Positions 15,301 to 30,300 of a stretch of DNA of 64,000 nucleotides are shown in pieces (the stretch's first letter is position 1; the number at the start of each line of letters is the position of its first letter). The notes below the pieces were generated by a model. It saw only the letters and a program-made list of their open reading frames with translations. It was not told where the DNA came from and did not search any database. The position numbers were made by a program, and so were the translations under genes. Source of the stretch: Mactra quadrangularis (lineage: Eukaryota > Mollusca > Bivalvia > Venerida > Mactridae); NCBI GenBank assembly GCA_025267735.1, contig CM046294.1:21820162-21884161 (forward strand), in the 5' to 3' direction.

Positions 15301-18300
15301 CTTGGGTTTTAGGTAGATATGTTTATGGTGTTTTTAATTGCTTTATAGGCTAAAAATTATGTGTTTACAACTTTGTGATAGATTTTAAAAATAGTTACCT
15401 AAACAGACCATTAATGTACGCTATCCACATTGGTGAATCGCGATATTGTAAATCAACCATACTGTGACCATAGTGCGGTTTTAGAGAATTTCGAATATGG
15501 ATTTTTAGGTTGGATTCCCGACCGCAACAAATCATACTTTTCCAAGAAAAGAATACATTGACTGTTGATATTCTAACTTAGATGGAGAAGTTGTTTGATA
15601 TTTGAAAATATGTATGCAAGTAGTGATAAATGAAATGTGTCCTGAAAAAATTAATATGAACAAATAGAACACTAGAAAAAGCATGTCTTCTGATTACGGG
15701 TTCACAAAACGTGTTATAAAATGGCACTAGAGGGGTGTTAGAGAAAATTGTTATTGTCAAATGACGCAAATTGTTATTTATATATTTCAGGAGTAGACAA
15801 GGCTGGTGAGTGTAATATGACATATCACAAGTTTATTGTGGATATAACCAACCCAAGTACTGGATATATAACTGCTGGTCCTTTCCCAGATATGGTAAGT
15901 GATTGCTATAAGTATGTTATATATGCACATTAATTTGTAAGTTTGAAAAAAGAATACGTATAAAATTAGTATTAGCGTAGATTTGTTCTTTTCTTTAGTC
16001 ATCATGATGAAAGATATGCCTAAAGGCACAAACAAACACCATTGAAACCCATTTAATACTATGACTATTAGAAATGTATGACTCAATGTTTACGTAATTA
16101 TTGCCTGCCTGCAATAACTAGTGTTCAGACTTGTAATTATGTGCACACTGGCTTGTTTTTTTTTAATTCTAATGAGACCACAATCAAGTAAGGAGACTCA
16201 GTTTATGTACTTTGGTTATTTCTATTGTATTTTTTTCAGAGTCTGGCGTATACTGTATCAGATACTTCTATCACTGTAAAATGGGATGAGTTTGTTGATT
16301 ATGAGTCTGGTATAGATGTTTATGATTTAACTTTATGGTATAGAGGAACGTGTAAACAAGACTTGGCTGGATCAAGTATTAATACAGCATTTACAACTGT
16401 TTCAGTCTTTAACAATTTTACACAATATACCTTTACAAATTTGACTATTCTGGTAAGTATAATTTTGATACATTTCAGGATCATTACTTTTAAATTATTC
16501 TACTGAATTTGTAGCTAAATTGAGTATATTTTGTTCTCATTTTATTGTAACATATTTCATTAGCATTGTTTAGCAACCGATATGTGTTGTTACCTAAATT
16601 TGAAAACACATTTCTGTTGAAAAAATGATAATGTTAATAATAAAAACTTTTTTGAAGAGGCTAGCCTTTAAAATTATATTTATTTGCTTCTATCAAGCCT
16701 TTCACACTCCGTATGACAAAACATGTAATATGGACCAGGGGGTACATACATTGTAGTCTTTTCGAGCAGAAGGTGTGCTATATTTGGAATAATCTACTCT
16801 TTCCGTACAATTTTATGACTTTCCATTCTTTGTAGATCTTCCGAGCATTCAGCTCGATATTTGGCAGAGCTTGAAAGACTTACGTGTCATTCGCTAAACA
16901 ATCATGACATTTTGAACAACCTCGGCGATCTTATATGCATACAATCATGGCTACAACTACATGTAAATGAACGAAAATAACTGAGAAGGCGTCCAAAACT
17001 AGTATCTTCAAGGTTAATAGTTATGCATCTCTTGTATGTGGCCCTCTCTCAAAAAATTGAGAATAGTAGTCGTCAAACAAAAACTCCAACGCATAATGTA
17101 TGGCGGCTTCCAGCTTCGATTTCTTCTCGGTGTGTTCCATTAACAAGCCTATTCCGTAAATAGAAGAAGCACACTACCGTAAGTGGAAGAAGGCAAATCA
17201 AAAACCCTACTTGTCGCTTGTGTTTATCTTCTGTAATGAAAGTGTGTGTAGCACAATTAATAAAATTCGAATTGTTTTGTCACAGAAATCAACAGTATAT
17301 GAAGTATCTATAGATGCCATTAACAAAGCTGGACTGAAGTCTCATGGTGTAACCTCTCCTATAGTGTATGATAATTCTGTACCTACTGGAGGACATGTTA
17401 CAGAAGGATTAAACTTCATGTCAGATGTAGTATGGTGGGGATCTGTTAATCATATGAATGGTAAGTGTTATCTTATTTAAATATATATTAACCTTATTAT
17501 TCTTTTTTGTCACTATTTTATTGTTGATGATCAGTTCAATTCGTAATGATTTCTGTTTCGCATAAAATTACATTAATTGAAACTATATGTAGTGTTATTT
17601 CTAATGTTTTTCATACATAATTGACAGTTTTCAAATATATATCAATCTTCCAAATTATAGTACTAAGATTAATATAGTGATCTTTCAACCACGTGAACAC
17701 TGATTACATTATTGTTACAACTCTAGGACTACTTTTTCCATTGTACAGGTTCATTTCTCCACAAAACTGGTTTACATGGTAACCCATGCCCTTCTAGAAA
17801 AATTTCTATGCTTGATGAAGAATGGTTGACCCCCGATTTTACATCAGTCAATGACCAGTCTGGACATAGATGGTATTTAGATATAAGAAGTTTAAATATC
17901 AAGTTAGACAGCTATAATGATGTGATGACTATAAAGATAAAAAGAGATTCTAAGGCAGACAAAGTACTTAGTGGTGCATATATTAGAGAAGCACAATTAT
18001 TTGATGGTGGTCTCTATGAGGTAAGTTGTCAAATATTTTATGTGTGATACCTTTTTTGTTTAACGCCGTAACAACACATTGTATAGGTTATATCACGGAA
18101 ATTAGTCCACCTACTCACTTTTTCTGGAAATGCTAAATCTCTGGATTTAGCTGTTAAACTACTAAGCGCATACTTCCGTCAACGACCGACAACTGCTATA
18201 CATTATTTAGATTCAGTGGTAGGTGGGAGAATGTCCGTAGAAAATCATTTCATGAACAAGCACCACAAAGTATGTTCCGTCCGTTGATCGAACCTACGAC

Positions 18301-21300
18301 CCTCGATTAGTAGACTTGTGCGCTACAGGCTGAGCTAGCCGGGCGGACATTTTACAATTATAACCGTACTTCTGCGGAAAGTTTCATAGTCATTGTTAAT
18401 CATATTAATTTATTTGTTGACATTCAAATATCATTTATGAATATTTCTGTAAATTATTGTTAATTCTCGAAAGGGGAGAAATCTATTTGATTGTATCGCA
18501 CAAGTATGTTCTTCGTCTCAATTTTCAATATAAATTCAACAGAGTTTTGAATATATTTCTACAACGCAAAACATAACAATAGTTCAATAGTTTTGCAATG
18601 CAATATGAATTTTCACCAAAGCATTTGATATATTTGATGTACCTTAATTTAGTATGTCTCGGGCATAATAATGTACTTAAACATTATGATGTGATACTAT
18701 TGTAATTTGGTAGCTTACAAAAATGATCACGTGACACTAATTTAATTTCAATAAAATGCGTCTTTGGGATTTGGGTTTTTTTAATGATTTAAAACATTAT
18801 CATCGAAAGCAAACTGCCAACGGTGTATGTACTTTGATGTTACTTGTGATATTTTAGATATGGATACAATCAGCTGGGGGAGAAGGTAATGCTGTAACAG
18901 GAGTAACATTCTTTGATGGTGATTTAAAAGACTTTACTATACATACAATAGATGACCCTATAGATTGGACAGAAAACTCTTGTACATGTTGCTTTAGTGA
19001 TATCATTGTAAGTAACTCCATTGTTTAGTTTTGTTTCTAGACTTTTTAATAGTGTAAGTTACTGTGTTCATTACAAAATGAATTAGTTCTTTCAATTCTA
19101 ATTAAACTTAACTACTCGGCTCCCCTGCTAAAATCATAGGACAAAACTTTGATCTTAAATTTAATGGATTGGTATTGATCAGTTTTAATCACAACACAAA
19201 GAGTGTTTGATATTTGATAAAACCTAAATGGTTACTTCTATTTACAAATTAGACTCGCGTTAGACATACACGTTTAATTTCCATATACCGAACAACATAA
19301 TGAGAATGCATCTAGAACTACACCAGATGGTCCATAATTACTTATTTCTTTATATTCTTACAACTGTACGGCATACATGGCCATTTATTTTGGACGCAGA
19401 TTGTGTGAGTTATATGACAGCTTATAGACGGACCCTGTTATGTGTTGACCATTATTTATCGGCCTGTCTTCTTTAGTTTGTAGGCCAATGTTAAATGTCT
19501 ATAACATATGGACTAAAAAAATCAAAACGTTTTTTGAAAAATATGTTGAGAAATAATGCACTTATATTTGACTTGGGTGGTGTTTAACCCCTGTTGACTT
19601 TAAGGTTTACGATAATAATAATTTGAGCAAAAATATAGAAAATCCATGTCCGGAAGATAACTGGAGGGCCCACTTACCTAGAGTCACCAAAAGGAATGTG
19701 TAGATGATTAATTGGTAAATGAAGACCAAGCATAAACAACTTGTCTGAATGATAACTCTATAACTATTGCTCCTCTTTTAACTTTTGCAGGTAGATATCC
19801 ATAATGTAAAATACTTATGGACAAATGACCTATAAATGGGGATATTGTCTTATTGTATGTTTCTATTTCAGTCCCCCGATTGTACATGTAATTGCACAGA
19901 ATATCTTGCTGTCATAGAAGAAGACGATTCCTTTGACAATCTAACTATTCCTCCTGCTAACATAACAGCTAATACAGAGCCACCATTAGATGATCAAATA
20001 CCTGCATGTGGTATTCAATTACAAGCTGGTAAGTTTTATCAATTTCTGGCAACTATCTGGGAAACATTCAACTTTGGTTTATGCGTAGACTTCGTCTGGA
20101 TATGTCCATTGTTATATGTTTTGTTTGATATAATACTTTTGTGATTGACATTATATACATCTTAAATTTACAATGTATATATTTTAATTAATCTGCTTTA
20201 TGTTATGAAATAATAATAAATTAACATATCACGTTGAAATTTGTACAGGATACATGGACACATTAATGAATACAACCAGTGAGACTATTTGTAATAAAGA
20301 TTACTTTATAGCTGTTCTGGTTTATAAATTGGTATATAAAGATTTCCCATCACTAATATGACTCCTAAGCCTGAGATAAAACAAATTGTGACCAAAACAA
20401 GTAAACAAATTCATTTTTATATCTGCAATGAGCCATGGTGTTAAAACAAAAATTGACAAATATATAACTTACGATTATTCATCTATCAATTATACCACCA
20501 TGCGAAACCAATATCTTAAAATTGTATCTTTTATCAAACATAGTAAGTCAAGTTAATGGTACGTACGTGTACCATCATACCCTCAATACAAACAGTTTAG
20601 TCGTATTTTTTTAATAATTTTAGGGCCTTCATCTAATATGGTAACATGGTGTAGATTCAAAGATCCAGATACAGAAATGATGTCAGTCTCTACGAACCTA
20701 TTATATGATCCGTCTATTTCATACCATCATTATAAGATATTGTTTTTTAATGTTAGAGACGGAATAACAGTAAGTGTGATTAGTCGATTTAATGTGTTTA
20801 ATTTTCTAGTATATCCACATGATGTAAGAATTATAAGAATATTAAAATGTGCATGTGAGGCTTTTATGAACCAGTGTTCTGAAACGATGTACATATCCTT
20901 AACATAGCAATTTCCTTGAACTTAACAAAATTATATTATAAAATATTAATTAGGCAAACCGATGACAAAGTTAAATTTAAATTTATTTTCATTGACTGGT
21001 TTCTTAATATATTCAAACGGTTATATCAAAAACGTGTGTTTGTGTGTTTCAGAAAACCGTATGTATAAGATCATTTGCTGATGATGTTCAAATGGCTGAA
21101 ATGTGCGGTTTACCTCATCTTGGAGTATCAACAAAATTAGTGCTTCATGTATGGAATCATAACAACTATCTACCTGATATTGATATATATAATTTATGGG
21201 AAAGTAGTGCTTTATTTAAACAATTAATAATGCCACCACATCCTGAAGCTCTTTGTAGATATGGAGATGTATTTAAAGGTGGAAGTATACCTGTTGTAAA

Positions 21301-24300
21301 ATATGAAGCTGGTATAGGAACGTCACCCCTTACGGATGATATAGTGACATTTAAAGAGGTAAGATTAATGATGAGTGTGCAACATTTCAGTGAACAAAAG
21401 TTGGGACTATTGTTCAGATAAAATAACTGTCTATTTATAATATTGTACTTGGTTGATCGTGTCTTCATATTAATTCTAAGATTATACAGCGTGCTGAATA
21501 ATGACCGCCCGGCTAGCTCAGTCGCTATCGCACAAGTTGACTGATTGAGGGGTCGTAGGTTCGATTATAACCTATACAATGTTTTGCGACGTCGTTAAAC
21601 CCTACAAAAAATATAATATTGTACTTGGGTAATCGTGTCTTTATATTATTTCTTACACAGTAGATGTTGAATGATAAGTATAGCATTATGAAATCGACAT
21701 AGAGATAACATTATAGGTTAAACACTGATGAGACATTTAATGACTAACTGGCAACAATAAAAATAATATTTAAAAAACTATTTAAAAAAATATTTAAAAG
21801 AAATAATTGATATAATATTGCTAATAATGTTTTCTTTATTTCAGATATACATCCCATGTATACAATGTACAGATGTATGTTCTAACTATAATTGTGATGA
21901 AAGTTGTTCAAATACAGATGGGTACCTGTTAGTTCAGTTCTCTTTATCAGATCTAACATTACCTTCAACAACCAACCAATCTCTGTATTTACTAGGTAAC
22001 TTTTATCTATATATTATTATCTTACATTTGCATTGTCTTATCTCATTATCATTAAGATATAATATTCTTATTACTATCCTTTAACAAGTAAATTGCATTT
22101 TATGACAGCATTTACATTTGTTTTTCTTTTCTTGTCGTTTAGCATGTATCATATATACTCTTCAGTGTGTAGGCCTTGCAATTTGTATGCAATGTAAATA
22201 TCTGTAAAATCATATGATAATTGTTCAGAACATGTTGCTATTGTGCTAAGGTAAATCTTCGGCATCGAACGTCCTTATTTCAAGTACTTATTTAATTACG
22301 ATTTGTAAACAAGTTCTATTAGATTGCACAAATGTACAATAAACACAAAACTTTACATCAAACATGATTATAACAATAAATATTATAAATCAAGATTTTT
22401 GTCGAAGTACAATAATAACATGGATAACACAAATAAGGGAACCCCTTATTTTCTTTTAATGGACTACATATTATCATAGTTAGTACATTATTTATGTTCT
22501 AGTAAAAGCTATACAAGGATCAAGTACTAATGTTATTCAGTCATCTGATGGATTCTCTATAGACATAACACCACCAATATTTGATGAAGAAGTTTTATTA
22601 TATATTGATGTCAACCAAGGTGAATTTACTCCTAGTGACTTTCAAGGATCTAATAATACCATTAAAGCTTTGTGGTACTGTGAGGATGATGTTTCAGAAA
22701 TAAAGGTATGAATAATCTTGATATAAATTCTTTAGTTCGTCTAAATGTGACTTTTCTATCTAATGTTATGTGGGATGGATTTAGAGAACATTTTGGTGAA
22801 AATGTACAATATAGAAGGAGTTACGGTCGGACGGAGGTACTAACGGACTGAAGGACAGACCAACCGACGAATTTGCCATTCTAAACACATATAAATATAT
22901 TCCATGACTGAATAATTAAAAAATCAATAATGAAATGCATGAACATATGATTTTTAAAATTGTATCTATATATATACCATGACTAAAACATAAAAAGCAA
23001 ACATTTAATGCATAAACATAGCAAATAATAGAGTTCATGTACAAACATTGAAAAAGAAAAACATTACTCATATTTTAACATATGCAAGTATTTATGAAAG
23101 TTTCTACCGCTAGTTTGTGAGATGACACATGACATTTAGAGCAATACAATAATTCTTGATATTTATTACGCCAAGATATTAACTTTTCTTGAATTTTACC
23201 AATACATATAAAGTTTGCACAGTATAATTTTCTGTTTAACCATTTTTTAGCAAAAGTATCAGTTAGTCTTTGTTTTACATTAAAAATACTTAATTACCAA
23301 CTGTCTGTGCTATCCATGCTGCACGAACATCTAATATATGAAGCCGTTCCCCTTACATGTGATGCCCAATTTACAACTAAGGCAACTATATTTCCTCTAC
23401 TTTTCAGTCTTAACACAATGCTTAGAATGTTCACATATTTTGTAAACAAAGTATAATATATATACTCATTATATATGCATGTTGAAAGGATTGCATCGAT
23501 ACGCAATAGAATAACCTTCCATCTTGTTTGATTGAAAAGAAATCGGACATATATGATAAATTTTGGAAAAAAAAAGTTTTTTACAAAACAACTCGTGAAT
23601 TCTTTACGCTTTCCAAACCGAACAATAGTAAATTGTATACAAAATACAATACAAAATTCTGAATCGCATTATCATTAAAGTCAACTATTTTCTTTCTTAT
23701 TATAGGAATATCAATGGGCAATAGGTACATATGTTGGGGGTGTTGATTTACAAGGTTTTGTATCAACTGGTGTCAATTCAACAGGACTTAATGATAACCT
23801 TGAGGGATTACTTTATCACAATACAACTTACTATATTAGAGTGAAATGTATAAATGAAGCTGGATTGACTACTGAATTCAATGACACTAAAGGTAAAACA
23901 TTTTTGTTTGAAAGTTTACTTAATATTCAAATGTAATTAGTTTAACATCATTGAGTGCACCATTATCATATGCGAACATGTATAATGCAAACATGTATAG
24001 TGTATACAGTGTTTTAGTCGTATCCAGTTTTGTTATGGTATGATTAGGCTGTATACTTTTATATATAGTTTAAATACTGTCATTTTCTAATAAAAATTTT
24101 CACTGTCTTCACATTGACATCTGTAGTGAAAGGTAACACATTCTCCTTTGATTTGTTGTGCTTCATATATTTGTTATGATGACAAGACATAATATCACCA
24201 TTTACCTGTTCCTTAGTTAGAAATATTTTGAACACTTACGTTGTGATACTTAAAATATGTTTATTTACAAACGTTTGATCGTTTGCAATTAATACTTAAA

Positions 24301-27300
24301 TCACAAGCAATGATAGGATGCGATGTGATATACTAACTATGCACTCTTTCGGCTTTATGACACAATTTTTGTTACACTTACAATAGAGCGAGATACAAAA
24401 AAAATGCTAGATACACGTGAGCTTCACTGTATTAGATTGTCTATAATATATTATTTAAAGGTGTAACAGTTCTCACAGAGCCGCCAGATGTTGAAACATT
24501 CGAATCAAAGGCAGTAAATGCCGAGCAGTTTGACTATGAAGTATATCCAGCGACATCAATGATTGCAGATGATCCAACAAGTTTTGGCGAAACCTGGGAA
24601 AAGAGTACAGATCCTAATGTTGCCAGATACGGTTTGTAGAAATTGAAAGTTTACTTTTATTTGTCTTCAACCACTGCTCACTGTGTAATACAACTTTTTT
24701 CTTGTTTATGGCTTCTTCAACAGCCATTTTATATGTAGGTTTCTTTCTAAACGATGGATCACCAACATTTTAGTGAAAGCAGTCTTCATTTGATTAAAGT
24801 CAATACCCATTGTTTGTGTACCACTAATGGTAAACTATACCAGTTTTTACAAGCAAACCATGGGAGAATTTTACCATTCTATAAATGGGATGGGGGGGTT
24901 AAAATATGTTTCCACTATATTCCTTCGAACATCATTATAGTAACAAATCTGCATTATAACATACTTCTTACTATGTGAGCTATTACTGAAAATAGAAGAA
25001 GGATACTTCGCCCATGATAGAAAAGTCCTGTATTCAAAATGGGAATTTTGAATATCTTATGAGGAAATGATTTTCTATGCCAATTCCAATGGAACTTTGA
25101 CTGAAAATTAATCATATTTCTACTTTAGATATCTTAATAAAAATTGATAGTTGATGTACATTGAATTTATTCTGGTGCTATGTCCATATATAGATCTTTA
25201 TTGATTTCCAGACTAGACTGTATATTGAGTTCAAATTGTTTCAGATTTTTGTATTGGAAGTTCTAAAGACAAGATTGATGACATAATACCTTGCGTATGG
25301 ATTTCTATCAACACGTCTGGTACGGTTGAAATAAAACAAGGAAAACTTTGGATAGATAATATTGCCATCTATAATATATCTGAACTGAAAGCATTAAGTT
25401 ATGGTATGTTTAATTATGAAGAAGAAGTTACTCAGACTGATAATACATTTAATATGGAACCAGGACGTACATTGTTCTTGTATATGAAAATATGTAACAA
25501 AGCTGAAATATGTAGTATCAAACTGTCCAATACTTTACTTATAAAGGGATCTGGAACAAGTGTATTACATTCTACCAATGGAGAACCAGCTTCTTATCAA
25601 GTAGACAGAAAGAGACGGAAAAGAAGTATCACTGATGATTTTGAACTGACTATACATTTACCTGCAGGTAATTTATTTATAAATTGATTTTTATTAATGA
25701 CACTATACTTAAATGGCGTTACCCTTGATGGCCTTTTTAATTGAAAAAATCTTAGTTTATTCTAACATTGTTGACAGTTAAATATCTAAATTTACATGTA
25801 CTTTTATGCAAATGAAAAGTAGATTACACAATCTAGAATTAAATTTGTTTTAATGTCAGTCTTAAAATAGAAACAGTATTCAAAAACATACAATATTATA
25901 TTTTGCCAGTGCATAAACTCACTGAGTGTTGATTAAATACGAGATTGTTAATAATTAAGATGAATGCCATTTTTATCTAGATAACTATGCCTAGATAACT
26001 AAGCAGTGGTTATTAACTTGCAATTGACGATGTATTATGTTAAGGTCCCAAATAAAATTCACTATTTATAGTCAATCTATAGCAGTTAGATAATTATAAA
26101 TTTACGCATCGTCTGAAACCCACGATACTCATATTTTATAAATATTATCATTGACGAATTTTAATACCCTGGATTAACGAGGATGAATTTTTACATACAT
26201 AAATACATGTTTTATTTTCTTCCATTGTTTTACAGGAATGGTTGATGGTCAATCTGTAGCAATAAATCAACTAGATGAGAATGATTATAATACTACATAT
26301 ACATCCGCTGCTTCTAATACATTTGTTACATATATTGTTGACCCAATACATACTATAAACAAAACTGAGAGAAGGTTGTCCAAACGGTTAGTCTTAATTA
26401 ATAAAGTATTTAAATGAAATCATTTTGGCCATAATATTTTATTTTCGTCATAAAAGTAGTATCCAGTGTTGTTTTTGCTGAAGAAAACAACTATAGAAAT
26501 TCTAGATAGATCAGCTTTAATTTTATTCTAACAAGCTCAGTTGTAATATCAAACACACTTCTTTGTTCTCAGCATATTTATTAATTACGGACATATATAA
26601 GCTTAGTTATTGCAGACATATATAAGCATGTTCATATTCGTCATTATGTGTAAATTCATTTTCAGAATTGTACAATTCGATGATGTATTTTCCATCACAT
26701 CTGTTGGTCAGGAAGAACTACCAAATTATTTACAAGTAAAACATTATCAGATAAATGGTAATGCTACAGGTGATGAATATATGAATGTGCTGGTACATTG
26801 GAACCCAGGTAAGTGTTGTAGGAATAGACAAATAACATATATTTCTAAATCCTCATATTTAAGATACAAATCCCCTCTATAGGCATGCTAAACTGCATAT
26901 AGTATAATTTAAAGGATGATGCTCGTATGCATTTTAATTGAAAGTTATCATTGCAGCGGTAAAACCATATCAATTTTGCCATTTAGAGTTGTATTTTATG
27001 AAGTGTATATTTCTGTGTTTATTCATTTTGCATTTGTCATCAGTTTGCTGTTTTTATTGGTACATTTTGATATTATTTTTATGTAACATTTATGCAATAT
27101 ATTTATTACCAGATATGGAAATATGGCAAATATCTAGTAGAAGTTGTGGACATGAAGAAAATAATACAGAACATAACTTGAACAACAAGACCACAAACGT
27201 TAATGTGAGTTTTGTTTTGGCTTTTTTCTTGATCACATTTGTTATTTTATTGCATATTCGTTTAGTTTATAAGGATATTTGTGTTTGACTACTTGTCTCA

Positions 27301-30300
27301 GTTTAAATATATTAAGTTTGTTGTACAAATGAAACATATCGACCTATTTCAAATGATTACTCTTGAAGGTTTCATTTTAACATAGCAACACTGACTTACA
27401 GTTCCTTTGTAAAAGGTAAACTTTTCTCGTGTTACTATTTGATGTGTATATGAAATGCTTCCTATCTTGTGCTTTTCTGAAGCCAAATTAATATAAACAA
27501 TTATGCTGTGGTGGAATGTTACTAAATATTTTACCAAATTGTACACTCATTACATGTCTTACACTTTAGGTATGTAATACAAGATATAATTCATCTGATC
27601 TCGACCATGATAATGTATCGTATGGATATTTCTCGAAGGAAACAGAATTTGCTGTTGTTATAGTTTATGCAGAGTTAAGAAATTCAGCACCATTTATAAA
27701 AGGAACCACATCATTTGTCCTAGATGAAGATTCAGGTAAGATTGTGTTAAAATCATTTAAAAGTATTGTTATTTTTATGCAATTTCAAATGTTTTACATA
27801 TGAATGTACTTAGAGAAATTAATGTGTCTAGTTTGCTAAATTAAATACGAACAAATGCTGGTGACGAATATTTAATTGTTGACATGTGTCTATGCACTTC
27901 TATTTTAAATGACTTGAGTGTAATGTCGGCTAAAAGCTATTCATAGCTTATTTTGACTATTGTATATAATACCATCTATAAATAAAAGTTTGAATCTTGT
28001 AAACCTTGGACACAAGAATGAATGATTACGTGTAAGTGTTTAAATAGAAAATATTTTACTTAATGCTTATTGATATATTATTACAGATGCAGCTACATTC
28101 AACTTAAATGGTTTTGATGAAGATGGTGATGAAGTGATGTTTAAGATTGAAGATTTAAGAACTAGTAGCAATCTAGTTGATGTTGTACTTACTGAAAATG
28201 GGACGTAAGTTGAGTGGATTTTTTATTCAGTCGTAATTTCTGATTGCACTGCGAAGAACCCTTAAGCGTGATATATAAGTCTAGTATTATTACGCATTTG
28301 CCTTTTTATTTAAAACCCCATTATATCTAAGCATAAAACTTATATTAACATACATCTAATGTATTCGTTTATATTCATCCAGAACAATTAAGCAGTATTT
28401 ACCTATGTACGAGTTTGAAAATTTCGACTGAGTAGTTTACTCAATTCCTTTTACTAACATTATGTTGATGACTTGCGTATACACCAACTTAAAATATTGC
28501 TATTAAAAGTAATTTTTGTGTTCTCCGAAATGACATACATACATTCGACATTTAATCGTTTACATTTATTGCAGGTTAAAAGTAACACCATGTGTAGAAT
28601 GTTTTGGTACAGAAACATTTACCATTTCACTGACAGATCAACCAGTATATGACGATATTATACCTGCAGTAAATATTGAAGAAATAACAATTACTGTAAT
28701 ACAAACAAATGACCCACCTTCTATACATTTATTGGATAATAATTGGAGAAATATGTTACATGAAGACAGAACAGATACTGTATATGTACGTAAGATATCA
28801 TTATTAGTAAATCTAACTGAACAAACAGCTTTTTTTCAAATTGAATCTATCTTAGCCACTTCTGTATTTCTTATTCTATTGAGGGAATATATCAATATTG
28901 TGTGAAAAAAATGAGAGTTGTGCAGTGTTGAGATATTTGCCAAAGTCCCCATGAATGTACAAAACGATATAACTTCATTTTCACCAGAATATCATATAAC
29001 AATTTAGTGTTTGACTGACATAGTGCTTACCGGGTACAGTCCAAATAACATGCTAGTTATCACACTGAATGAATGTTACACACATATGGAATAAACGTTA
29101 ACCGATGTATACACGTTCCTTCTGCGATGAAAAGCTCATGTTTGATGATTTACATTAAACGATGCCAGCGAACACAATTATTCGGATTCCATCGTAATGT
29201 TCATGATTAATGTTTTAGCGACGAAGATTCTCGGAATGAATGCGGATGGTGAAAGGAAACAATAAATGTTTGTTACAAAATTTGTTTCGTACCTGATTTA
29301 AACAGCATGATTTCATATGGATTATTTTGATATATCGCCAATGTTGTGTTTGCTTAATAATTTATAAATTTAGTAGTAAGTCATTGTAATTTTAAGAATA
29401 TACATGATAGGGGGAAAATACTGTTTTGGTAACTCTCCAACGAGATATTACAATAATAAACGAAATAATATTTCGTAAAAAAAACGAAAAATTATATGAA
29501 ATAAAACAGTGGATCCCTCCATAAGTTTCTATCAACCCCTTTTTTCTAGGTATACAATGATGTACGTGAATTAGAGGAGACATTTAACATTGGTGTAATT
29601 GTTGTATATGATATTGATGGACCACAGAACCTAGCATTGTTATTTGATACAAATCAAACTATTGGAGAATTCAAACTGACACCATTATCAAAAGATGCAA
29701 TTACACAACATATCAGATGTTCAAACAACAAGGTACAATGTCTATTATTTACACGAAGTATTGCAAATTACATGTATATTTAAAAACCCATAGTTTATTA
29801 TGAAATGTAAATTAAGCTTCGTCTATGCTACTGTCATTGCCTTACTTTGGACTGCTAACTAAAACCATGTATTTTAAGAATGCACAAGCATGTTTCAATT
29901 TAATTTTGTTAACAATTTTGTTTATTTTTGTAATATTCTATTTACTTCCAGAATATTCATGTTTTTGATTTTAACAAAAGGTATATCCCCTTAGTGTATC
30001 AACACACTTATTTTTGTTGGCATTGTTCTTTGTTCTCATTTGATTTTACACGAACACGTGGCCAGCTTTATGGTTTTTGTTATACTTTGTAAACAGTGTT
30101 ATGGCACACCAGCCCTAAAACAACTTGATAGAATGGATATTAAAGGATATACCCTAGACTTCATATCAACTGGACAGCATACAGGATTAGAAACTATTAA
30201 ACTTGTTGGAAAAGATAATACTGGAATATATTCTGATGTACTCACAATCACAATAGTAATGATGGAAAATAAATGTGTTAACAATGGATATTGTAAAAGT

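Noticed and set aside
21166..21468. 100-codon minus-strand open frame
   Set aside because: It is the antisense shadow of gene 1 exon 21053-21358.
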